A stretch of 64,000 nucleotides of DNA from Phycisphaerae bacterium (GTDB taxonomy: Bacteria; Planctomycetota; Phycisphaerae; UBA1845; PWPN01). The notes below the pieces were generated by a model that did no database searches, was not told the origin of the DNA, and worked only from the letters and a program-made list of their open reading frames with translations. The stretch covers positions 52,421-116,420 of the forward strand of contig JAAXZI010000186.1 in assembly GCA_012719955.1 (NCBI GenBank), given 5' to 3'. Made by a program: the position numbers and the translations under genes. Each line of letters begins with the position of its first letter. The stretch's first letter is position 1. This document shows, piece after piece, positions 29,536 through 37,787 of this stretch.

Positions 29536-30609
29536 ATGATTGATGCATCTATTCCCGACCGTTTGATGCCCGCCGAGTGGGAGCCTCACGAGGCCACCTG
29601 GATCGGCTGGCCGCACCATGAGCCGGACTGGCCGGGCAAGCTCGAACCCATTCCCTGGGTGTATGCGGAGATCGTTCGCGTGCTCTCCGCGCACGAGCGG
29701 GTGGAGATCCTCTGCGCCAACGAGGCGGTTCTCGCAGAGGCCCGCGACCGATTGGAGCGCACGCGCGTGGATCCGGCCGGTTATCGGCTGCACCTGGTGC
29801 CCACCGACCGCGTCTGGCTGCGCGACTCGGGACCGACCTGCGTGCGCACGCCCGATGGGCGCATCGAACTGGTGCACTGGAAGTTCAACGCCTGGGCCAA
29901 GTATGACAACTTCGCCGCGGACGAGAACGTGCCCGTTTTTGTGGAGAAGATCACCGGCCTCAAACGCCACGAGGCCTGCCTGCCCGATAGTGGCAAACGG
30001 ATCGTGCTGGAGGGCGGTGGCATCGAGACCGACGGGGCCGGCACGCTGCTGGTAACCGAGGAATGTTTCCTGTCCGACGTGCAGGCCCGCAATCCCGAGA
30101 TGAGCCGCGCGGATTACGAGCGGGCGTTCAGCCACTGGCTGGGCACTCGCAAAACCATCTGGCTGGGCTGCGGCTGCGTGGGCGACGACACGCACGGCCA
30201 CATTGACGACATCGCCCGCTTTGTCGCACCCGGCGTGGTGCTGCTGGCCTACGAGGCCGATCCGACTGATGAGAATCACGAAGCCTCGGTGGATAATCTT
30301 CGCCGGTTGGAACTGGCCCGGGACGCCGCCGGCCGGCCCTTGCGGGTAATCAAGCTGCCCATGCCGCGTCCGGTGTGGTACGAGGACATGCGTCTGCCGG
30401 CCAGTTACGCCAACTTCTACATCGCCAACGGCGTGGTCATCGTGCCGACTTTCAACGACGTCAACGACCGCGTGGCGCTGAACATTCTGGCCGAAGCGTT
30501 CCCCGCCCGGCAGGTGGTGGGCATCCATGCGGTGGATCTGGTGCTGGGCCAGGGAACGCTGCACTGTCTGACACAGCAGCAGCCGGCAGCGCGGCCCGCG
30601 GATGCTTGA
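29536..30609 (+). CDS. aguA: Agmatine deiminase
   Basis: MPAEWEPHEATWIGWPH, RDSGPTCVRTPDG, GCVGDDTHGHIDDIARFV, GQGTLHCLTQQQPA. Confidence 0.95.
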   Translation: MIDASIPDRLMPAEWEPHEATWIGWPHHEPDWPGKLEPIPWVYAEIVRVLSAHERVEILCANEAVLAEARDRLERTRVDPAGYRLHLVPTDRVWLRDSGPTCVRTPDGRIELVHWKFNAWAKYDNFAADENVPVFVEKITGLKRHEACLPDSGKRIVLEGGGIETDGAGTLLVTEECFLSDVQARNPEMSRADYERAFSHWLGTRKTIWLGCGCVGDDTHGHIDDIARFVAPGVVLLAYEADPTDENHEASVDNLRRLELARDAAGRPLRVIKLPMPRPVWYEDMRLPASYANFYIANGVVIVPTFNDVNDRVALNILAEAFPARQVVGIHAVDLVLGQGTLHCLTQQQPAARPADA

Positions 30610-30634
30610 CGGGCCCGCTGGAACCTGGACAACC

Positions 30635-30653
30635 CAACGGCTAGACGCCGTTG
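30635..30653 (+). terminator. Hairpin just after aguA (no obvious U-tract)
   Basis: CAACGGC-tagac-GCCGTTG. Confidence 0.45.
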
Positions 30654-30686
30654 TCACACCAGTTTCAGGATGCGAATAAAAAGAAG

Positions 30687-30798
30687 AGGGTCGGGAGCCG
30701 CCGACAAGATAAACTCAGGAGACCGGGTGACTACTTCGACCCTAGGCACCACTCTCCACTAAAAGTTAAGGCTCCCGACCCTCGATCACCCGATCTCC
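30687..30798. repeat. Two interleaved 13-bp inverted repeats (a-b-a'-b')
   Basis: AGGGTCGGGAGCC 30687-30699 with GGCTCCCGACCCT 30770-30782 (perfect); GGAGACCGGGTGA 30718-30730 with TCACCCGATCTCC 30786-30798 (12/13). Confidence 0.9.
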
Positions 30799-30823
30799 GT
30801 CACCAACAAAAGCACAACTCTTC

Positions 30824-31513
30824 TCACGCTCCCAGCCGGGTCACATAGTCGCTATCCGGCACCTCCAGGTCCGTCAGCCGGTTCCATTCCTCGCGGAGCA
30901 TGGCAAACCGGTATTCGTCCTGATACTGACCGTTGCGATACTGGGCCTGCCGGAAGCAGCCTTCGGGCACGAAACCCACCTTCTGGTACAGGCGGATCGC
31001 GCGCCAGTTATTCCCGAACACGGACAGCTCGATCCGATTGAGATTCAGCTCCTGGAAGCCGAACTTCAGGGCCAGCCGGGTGGCTTCGGTGCCGTAACCC
31101 CGGTTGTGATAGTTCACGTCGCCGATCATGAGGCCGAAGGTGGCACTGCGGCAGATCGGGTCAATGCGGTGCAGGCCCACTGATCCGATCAGGCGATCCG
31201 TTTCCTTGATCGCAATGCCGAAGACGTAGTCCTTGTCGCTCCGGCCCAGCGTTTCGATATACGCTCGCTCGCGCGGGGCGTTCATCGGCGGCCGATGCAC
31301 AAGGTAACGCCAGACACGGGGGTCGTTGACCCACCTGCGCAGGAGCGGCTCGTCTTCGGGTTCGAGCGGACGAAAGTAGATTCGTCGGCCCATGTAATAG
31401 ATCACCGGCGCCGGGTCGCGGGCAGGCGCGGGCGCGACCTCACTCAGCCGTTCGCGCGGCGAGGACGAAAACTCAAGTGGGTGTCCCGTTTTTCGGGGAC
31501 GCTCGATGATCAT
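30824..31513 (-). CDS. GNAT family N-acetyltransferase (RimJ/RimL-like)
   Basis: RRIYFRPLEPEDEPLLRRWVNDPRVWRYL, NRGYGTEATRLALKFGFQELNLNRIELSVFGNNWRAIRLYQKVGFVPEG. Confidence 0.92.
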   Translation of the reverse strand: MIIERPRKTGHPLEFSSSPRERLSEVAPAPARDPAPVIYYMGRRIYFRPLEPEDEPLLRRWVNDPRVWRYLVHRPPMNAPRERAYIETLGRSDKDYVFGIAIKETDRLIGSVGLHRIDPICRSATFGLMIGDVNYHNRGYGTEATRLALKFGFQELNLNRIELSVFGNNWRAIRLYQKVGFVPEGCFRQAQYRNGQYQDEYRFAMLREEWNRLTDLEVPDSDYVTRLGA

Positions 31514-31751
31514 TGTTCGATCTCCTCGTTGCGAATCAGCGTGGGCGCCCGGCCCACGGCTGTTTCGACGTATCTGGCGGCTCTTTCACGGCGCGGGGAC
31601 TCTCTGGTCGCGCCGCGCGCAGCGCCGCTGCAAGGCCTTCTGAGCCTGTTTTCAACCTGGGTCACCGGCGGCTGACGGCCTCCAAAGGCATTTGTGCGAA
31701 TGCGTTCGGACGCCGCCGCCGCCGGTGTTGGTGCGAAACGTCCGGTCCAAC

Positions 31752-31790
31752 AAAAAAACCCTGTGACCTTTCAGGGCCACAGGGTTTGCA
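31752..31790 (-). terminator. Rho-independent terminator (minus strand)
   Basis: Minus strand AAACCCTGTG...CACAGGGTTTTTTT; perfect 10-bp stem plus U-tract. Confidence 0.85.
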
Positions 31791-31815
31791 GAGTTCATCA
31801 GAATTCCAGCTTACC

Positions 31816-31956
31816 CTATGGCCCGCCTCCGCAATCCTTGCGACCACACTGCGTCTTGGCGACCGCAAAGCGCGTGGCAGCAAAAACGTGCGAGGCCGAA
31901 TTGATGCTCGGCATCGTCGTTTTCACTTGCCACATGCTCGGGTAAAGCTTGGTCAT
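31816..31956 (-). CDS. Candidate small protein, 46 aa, unknown
   Basis: MTKLYPSMWQVKTTMPSINSASHVFAATRFAVAKTQCGRKDCGGGP, between a consensus-like promoter and a terminator. Confidence 0.4.
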   Translation of the reverse strand: MTKLYPSMWQVKTTMPSINSASHVFAATRFAVAKTQCGRKDCGGGP

Positions 31957-32009
31957 CGCAATCACTTATGCTGGTTACCGGCAGGCGCTCCACCGCGCCT
32001 GCTACATTC

Positions 32010-32037
32010 AATATATACCAACTATCGTAGCCGTCAA
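32010..32037 (-). promoter_or_regulatory. Sigma70-like promoter for the small transcript
   Basis: Minus strand TTGACG-N16-TATATT. Confidence 0.6.
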
Positions 32038-32095
32038 GAAATTTCTGCAAAATTTCGGCGTCTTGCCGCGGCGATACACCCATGTTTGATGCCGG

Positions 32096-32132
32096 CAGCG
32101 CGAACGGCCGGTACGCAGCCCGGTCGCTACAG
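32096..32132 (+). repeat. Dispersed repeat family C copy, spanning the stop codon of the downstream-reading minus CDS
   Basis: cagcgcgaacggccggtacgcagcccggtcgctacag. Confidence 0.85.
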
Positions 32133-33572
32133 GGCCAGCATGAACGCCACCAGATCCTGCTTTTCCTGCTCGTTCAGCTTCAGCCCCAGGACCAGGTTGA
32201 AGAATTCCACGGTGTCGGCCAGGGTCAGCAGGCGGCCGTCGTGCAGGTACGGCGGGCTCTCCTTGATCCCGCGGAGGACAAAGGTCTTGATGGGGCCATC
32301 GGCGGAGGCGATCCGGCCGTTGATGTTCTGCACCTTGTAGAACCGCTCGGTCTTGAGGTTGTGCATCAGGTTATCGGTGTAGTACGGCGGGACATGGCAC
32401 TCGGCGCAGCGCCCCTTGCCGAAGAACACCTCCTGGCCGCGCAGCTCCTGTTCGGTGGCCAGTTCGGGAATGAGTCTGCCGAAGGGGTCCAGCTTGGGCG
32501 CGGGCGGAAAATCCAGGAGTTCCTGCACCTCGGCCATGTCGTGGACCTGGCTGCCCCGCTCCAGAACGTTGATGCCCTTCTTGACCGCAATCACCGTGTC
32601 GCCGTCGAAGTAGGCGCCGCGCTGCTCAAACTCGGTGAAGTCCTCCACCGTCTTGAGGGCCCGCTGGGAGCCGAACAGGCGCTGGATGTTCACGCCGCGC
32701 AGCGAAGGCGTGTCGATGCGATGGCGAAACTCCTGCGGGCGGATGTCGCCCACCAGGTGAAACGCGGCGTTGGTGTGGCCGTTGACATGGCAATCAAAAC
32801 AGGCCACCCCCAGGCTCGGCTCCTCGGAGCGCCGGTCAGCGGTCTGGTTGAACTGCTGCTGGGGAAAGGCGGTCAGCAGGAGCCGCAGTCCTTCAAGCTG
32901 CTTGGGTGTAAGGATGCCGTTGAACAGCTCATAGAAGTTCTGGGTGGTAACCAGTTGGCCCTTGGAGACATCGCCCAGGTCCGGCCGGGTGGTCAGAAAC
33001 ATGGGCGGCGGAAACTCCGGCAGGAAATGATCAGGCAGGTCGAAGTCCACGTCAAAGCGGGTCAGGTCGCGCCCGGTCTGCTTCTTGATCTCCTCGATAT
33101 GGAAGGCGGGAAAGACCATGCCGCCCTCGGCGTGCTTGGCGTGCGGAAGCGGCAGGAACCCCCGGGGAAAGAGGCCTTTCTCCTTGATTTCCTCGGGCTT
33201 CATGGCGGCCAACTGATCCCAGGTCACGCCCTCGGGCAACTTGGCCCGCACGCCGCCCTGGACCGGCTTGCCCCGGAACATGGTCACCCCCGGGATCGGC
33301 CGGTCAGCCAGGTCGTAGCGTTCTTCGAGAAGCTTGCGGGCCCGCTCCATGGCCCGCGGCTTTTCAGCTTTCAGCCGTTTCACGGTCTGCTGGAAATCCG
33401 GCTCGATCGTGGGCATGTAGCTGGAGCGTTGCAGCCCCTGAGCGCCTTTTTCGGATTCGGGCGCTGCTTGCCGCTCCGCCGCCACCTGCCCATAGACCAG
33501 GGAAACCAGAACGACCCCCAGACTTAGCACAGCCCCCGCTCCCCAAATCAACCAGGACGGATTGCGTCTCAT
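32127..33572 (-). CDS. Di-heme cytochrome c peroxidase/MauG-like protein
   Basis: N-terminal TM/signal; CFDCH and CAECH heme motifs; TPSLRGVNIQRLFG; PYLHDGRLLTLADTVEFF. Confidence 0.85.
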   Translation of the reverse strand: MRRNPSWLIWGAGAVLSLGVVLVSLVYGQVAAERQAAPESEKGAQGLQRSSYMPTIEPDFQQTVKRLKAEKPRAMERARKLLEERYDLADRPIPGVTMFRGKPVQGGVRAKLPEGVTWDQLAAMKPEEIKEKGLFPRGFLPLPHAKHAEGGMVFPAFHIEEIKKQTGRDLTRFDVDFDLPDHFLPEFPPPMFLTTRPDLGDVSKGQLVTTQNFYELFNGILTPKQLEGLRLLLTAFPQQQFNQTADRRSEEPSLGVACFDCHVNGHTNAAFHLVGDIRPQEFRHRIDTPSLRGVNIQRLFGSQRALKTVEDFTEFEQRGAYFDGDTVIAVKKGINVLERGSQVHDMAEVQELLDFPPAPKLDPFGRLIPELATEQELRGQEVFFGKGRCAECHVPPYYTDNLMHNLKTERFYKVQNINGRIASADGPIKTFVLRGIKESPPYLHDGRLLTLADTVEFFNLVLGLKLNEQEKQDLVAFMLAL

Positions 33573-33822
33573 ACCTCGCTCCTTCGTGAACAGCCAGTGA
33601 ATTGAGTGGGAGAACAAAAACGGGCTTGTCCGTAAGCGGATTCCGGGTAAGGCATCCGGCCAAGAGTAATTATAGCCCGGCAGGCGGGAGACCTGCAGGA
33701 CTGGATCGCCGCCCCATCGCCGACGGGCACCGCGTTGCACAAATTAAGTGCTTGTGACTGCAAGAGCTGCGCGGGTTATAATGCGAACGCCGAGAGTGCT
33801 CCAGGCGTAATAAGGAAGGCCC

Positions 33823-34374
33823 ATGAGACTTTACACCCGCAGCGGCGACAGCGGCGAGACCTCGCTGTTTGACGGCACCCGAGTGCCCAAGGACCATGCG
33901 CGCGTGGCCGGCTACGGCGAGGTGGACGAGTTAAACAGCATCCTGGGCTGGTGCCGGTGCGCGGACACCGGGGGCTTGCTGGGCGATTCGCTCGAAACCG
34001 TCCAACGCGATCTGTTCGTGCTGGGCGCGAGGCTGGCCACCCCGCCGGGCTCCCGCGCCGAGGCCCGCGTCCCGCAGTTGGGCGAAGAACCGGTCCGGCG
34101 GCTGGAGACCTGGATCGATGAGGCGACCGGACGGCTGGAACCGCTGCGTCACTTTGTACTGCCGGGCGGGACGGAGCTGGCCGCCCGCCTGCACGTGGCC
34201 CGCACCGTGTGCCGACGGGCCGAGCGGGCGGCGGTGGGCCTGGCCCGAGCCGGTGCGATCGGTCCTGAACTGGTCGTGTATCTGAATCGACTGGGCGACC
34301 TGTTGTTCGCCTGGGCCCGGCTGGCCAACCATGCGGCCGGCGTATTGGATGTTCCCTGGATGGCAAAGCCGTGA
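33823..34374 (+). CDS. pduO: PduO-type cob(I)alamin adenosyltransferase
   Basis: LYTRSGDSGETSLFDGTRVPKDHARVAGYGEVDELNS; FVLPGGTELAARLHVARTVCRRAERA. Confidence 0.93.
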   Translation: MRLYTRSGDSGETSLFDGTRVPKDHARVAGYGEVDELNSILGWCRCADTGGLLGDSLETVQRDLFVLGARLATPPGSRAEARVPQLGEEPVRRLETWIDEATGRLEPLRHFVLPGGTELAARLHVARTVCRRAERAAVGLARAGAIGPELVVYLNRLGDLLFAWARLANHAAGVLDVPWMAKP

Positions 34375-37300
34375 ACGTGGATTTCCTGACCCGACAAGAG
34401 GATGTTCCGCAGCAGCTCGCCCCGGCCAAGCCGGCGCTGAGCGCGATGGAACGCGTGATGCTGGTGATTCTGGGCGTGACGCTGGCGGCCGGCTGCTTTC
34501 TGATCAGCTCGCGCCATCACCCGGAGGCCGGGCAGCGCCCCTGGCGGGCCGGCTCCATCCTTCAGCCCATCACGCAGTTGATGAGCCTCAACTTCGAGTA
34601 TCCCACCACCCGGGGCACGGAGATCAAGTGGCTGGTGCAGGGTCTGGGGGTGGCGGCGGCGCTGATGGCGGCGATCGTCGGCTGGTACGTGTGGACCCGG
34701 CCGGAGGATCCCGAGAGCCGGCCCGCGGGCATGCGGCCACGGCGCAGTCTGCGGGACCGGGTGCGCTTGTTCTTTACCCGTGCCAGTCTGACGTCAGCCG
34801 CGCAAATAGCCCTGATGCTTTTTGCCGGCTGGACGTTTTTGAGCGCCCTGTGGGCCCCCTGGCCGGCCGGGGCGATCGGCGAAGCCTTTCGGCAGCTCCT
34901 GCCCCTGTTGTGGGCGGTGATCCTTGGGCGAATGTTGACCGTCCGCAGCGCACGGCAAGCCTGTCTGCTGCTGACAGGTATCCTGGCCCTGACCAGCGTC
35001 ATCGGGATCTGGTATTTCTATGAGCGCAACCCGGGGCAACGGTTGAAGTTCCCGATCGGCAACCCCATCTTCCTGGGCGCCTGCCTGCTGCCGGCTCTGA
35101 TTTTGCCGATGGCCTGGATGGTCGGATGGGTGGAAGGCTGGATTCGGCGCGCCCGCAGTCAGAAACCCGCCGGAAGCGGCATCGAAGAGAACGCGGAAAA
35201 GGATTCCCCCGCGGAGGAGGGCGCGAAGCAGTGTTCGCAGCCGCAGGCCCTGTCGCCTCAGCCGGCAGGCGAGATGCCCGCCTCCGCAGGTTACTCGCAC
35301 CCGGCGCAGGCAGCGCCGGCTTCGGGCGTGCGTTTGTGGATCGTGCTGGGTTCGATTGTCTGCCTGGCCCTGACGGTATGGGCCTTCATGCTGGCCGGTT
35401 CGCGCGGGCCGCTGGTTGGCTTGGCGCTAGGGCTGGTGCTGATGGCGGGCATGGCGTCGCCCCGCTGGTTGCGCTGGACCCTGGCAGGCATCACATTCGC
35501 GGGCCTGATCGCCGTCCTCTTCTTCGTGAGCACACATATCGACCAGGAGGGTTCGCGCTGGGCAACTGTGCGCTTCCGAACGTATGCCTGGAAGTACGCC
35601 GTGCAACGGTTCATCGTCCGACCGGTGGGCGGCGCCGGCCAGGGCGATTATCTGTTGGCGGCCCAGGCCATGTCGGTGCGGGATGCGCAGCAGGATCCGG
35701 CCGCCTTCGTGGGGGAACTGCTGGGCCATGCGCATAACGAATGGCTGGAGGTCCTGTCGGACCTGGGGGCATTCGGTCTGGCCCTGATCAGCACCGCTCT
35801 GGGGATTACCTTCTGGAGCGCCTGGCTGAGTTTGAGGCGGCTGGGTTGCGTGTTTGACCGGTGGTGCCTGCTGGGCCTGGCCGGGACGCTGGCCGCACTG
35901 ATTGTGGAGGAGATGACCGACGTGGCCCTGCGCACGCCGGTGCTGCCGCTCATTTTCTACACGGTGGTGGGGCTGATCTGGGCCTTCTGTGCCTCGGCAG
36001 AGAAGTGGGAGGAAGAGAACACCGAGCGCAGTCATGGCCGGGGGGTTCGCGTATTGGGACTGCTGCTGGGGGGCGCGGCCTGCGTGGCCATCGCCTGGGT
36101 GGTGATTGCCGACTGGCAGGGCGCCCGATCCCAGTTCCTGGTCACCGAGCGGCTGGAGAAAAAGGATTGGCCGGGGGCGCTGGAAGCGGCAACCGTTGCG
36201 GAACAAATGCGCCTGGGCATCGAGGATCGCCTGATGGCCGCCGAGCAGACCAGCGTCGCCGCTCACGAGGCGGCGATGTTCTGGTTTGGTGAGTTGGCGG
36301 GGCTCGCCGAGCGCATGGGTGAGGAGGGTCTTTCCGGTCCGGCACGGCAGGTGGCGGCGGAGAATGCCGCCCGGTTCAATTTTTATTTCGAGGCCAGCAA
36401 GGCGGCGTGCGAGCGCATTCTGCAGCGCATGCCGTTTTTCCCTCATGCCGCCGGGCGACTGGCCGCTCTGTGGTTGCTCAAGAGCGACGCGGAACAGATC
36501 GAGCAGCAACTCGGATTGCGCGAACAGGCGAGACGTTATTATGGATACGCGCATCAATGGCTGGCGGGAGAATACGCGCGCGCGCCGTTCGATGCGGACC
36601 TCGGACTGCGGCTGCTGGCATTGACGCCGCAGTCGGAGCCGCTCGACCAGCGCCTGGACCTCCTGCGGGTTCCGATCCGTGCCGGGCGGATTCATCCGGG
36701 CGTCTCGCGGGCCCTGGCCCTGCTCAGGCAGGAAGAGGATTTCCCGGCGGTCATGAACGCCTGGATGGCCGCCGCCCAGACCGTGGCGGAGAACCCGGCC
36801 GACTCATGGGACGATCCGTACGCGCCCGAGACGCTGCGCCTGGCAGCCCTGACCAACGAGCTTCGGATAGGCGAGTTGCAGGCCCTTCCGGCCCGCGAGG
36901 CCGCCCTGCACGCCGGGGAGACTCTCGCTCTGGCGGCGGAGTCGGCCCGGCTGACAGAGGGAGCCGCCGATTTGCTGCTGACCATCCGGGCCCGGTTCCC
37001 CACGGCGGCCGCTTATGCTCGGATCGAGCAGGCCCGCTATCAACTGTTGGCCTCGGCCACTCAGCCGGAGAAGGCGCTGGCCGTGTATCGCCAGGCACTG
37101 GCTGAGTGGCCCGCTTACGGCCCGCAGAACGAGCGCGAAGCGCTCCAGGAAGGGTTAAGCGCCTATCTGCTGGCCGCCGGGCAGGAGGACCAGGCGCGCG
37201 AGAATCTCAAGGCATTGCTTCCGACCGCCACCGATAGCGCCGTGGATGCTCAGCTTGCTCTGCACCTGGAGTGGCTGAACCAGATGTTCATCACCCTGCC

Positions 37301-37592
37301 TCCGGCGGTGCGGCCGGCGCATTTCGAGAAGCTGGTGGCGCGCTTCGTAGAACTGAATACGCAACCGGCCATGGCCCGTCTCATGGCCGCGCAGCTTGCG
37401 CTGGAGCGAGGCAACGACGCCGGCGCGGTCGATCACCTCGAAGTGGTCCGCCAGAACAGCGAACCGGCCCAGTTCGTCCAGGCAATCCGATTTCTAAGGG
37501 AGCGGTTCCCGGAGAACGCCGTACTGCAACTGCTGGCCCAGCAGCTCTTCCCGCCGGAAACACAGCCGGCCACGGCGCCCGCCCAGCCATAG
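34371..37592 (+). CDS. O-antigen ligase (Wzy/WaaL-like) family protein with TPR-like C-terminal half
   Basis: Multiple TM segments; GSRGPLVGLALG; GELLGHAHNEWLEVLSDLGAFGL; helical repeats after ~550. Confidence 0.85.
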   Translation: MNVDFLTRQEDVPQQLAPAKPALSAMERVMLVILGVTLAAGCFLISSRHHPEAGQRPWRAGSILQPITQLMSLNFEYPTTRGTEIKWLVQGLGVAAALMAAIVGWYVWTRPEDPESRPAGMRPRRSLRDRVRLFFTRASLTSAAQIALMLFAGWTFLSALWAPWPAGAIGEAFRQLLPLLWAVILGRMLTVRSARQACLLLTGILALTSVIGIWYFYERNPGQRLKFPIGNPIFLGACLLPALILPMAWMVGWVEGWIRRARSQKPAGSGIEENAEKDSPAEEGAKQCSQPQALSPQPAGEMPASAGYSHPAQAAPASGVRLWIVLGSIVCLALTVWAFMLAGSRGPLVGLALGLVLMAGMASPRWLRWTLAGITFAGLIAVLFFVSTHIDQEGSRWATVRFRTYAWKYAVQRFIVRPVGGAGQGDYLLAAQAMSVRDAQQDPAAFVGELLGHAHNEWLEVLSDLGAFGLALISTALGITFWSAWLSLRRLGCVFDRWCLLGLAGTLAALIVEEMTDVALRTPVLPLIFYTVVGLIWAFCASAEKWEEENTERSHGRGVRVLGLLLGGAACVAIAWVVIADWQGARSQFLVTERLEKKDWPGALEAATVAEQMRLGIEDRLMAAEQTSVAAHEAAMFWFGELAGLAERMGEEGLSGPARQVAAENAARFNFYFEASKAACERILQRMPFFPHAAGRLAALWLLKSDAEQIEQQLGLREQARRYYGYAHQWLAGEYARAPFDADLGLRLLALTPQSEPLDQRLDLLRVPIRAGRIHPGVSRALALLRQEEDFPAVMNAWMAAAQTVAENPADSWDDPYAPETLRLAALTNELRIGELQALPAREAALHAGETLALAAESARLTEGAADLLLTIRARFPTAAAYARIEQARYQLLASATQPEKALAVYRQALAEWPAYGPQNEREALQEGLSAYLLAAGQEDQARENLKALLPTATDSAVDAQLALHLEWLNQMFITLPPAVRPAHFEKLVARFVELNTQPAMARLMAAQLALERGNDAGAVDHLEVVRQNSEPAQFVQAIRFLRERFPENAVLQLLAQQLFPPETQPATAPAQP

Positions 37593-37639
37593 CCACGGCG
37601 CGGCAGGCTGCGCGATATCGTTTAGCGAGAATTGCTCTC

Positions 37640-37784
37640 CTGGCGCCCTTTCCAATCCAGGAGTTTCGCGCTTCGGCCCATAAGGCGGGCAGGATGCCCG
37701 CCCTCCGACAAGCGCCGGCCGGCTCTTCTGGGAGGCGGGCATCTTGCCCGCCTGATCCGGCGAGAAACAGGTGTCCTGGAAACG
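37640..37784 (+). repeat. Dispersed paired-hairpin repeat family A, copy 3
   Basis: Aligns with 18120-18273 and the reverse complement of 15686-15830; lies between convergent CDSs. Confidence 0.88.
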
Positions 37785-37787
37785 GCG

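Noticed and set aside
30687-30798. Integron attC site or CRISPR leader
   Set aside because: No GTTRRRY/RYYYAAC core pair and no integrase; the arm order is interleaved rather than nested as in attC.
32082-33527. 481-aa plus ORF
   Set aside because: Antisense to the MauG-like gene, no motifs.
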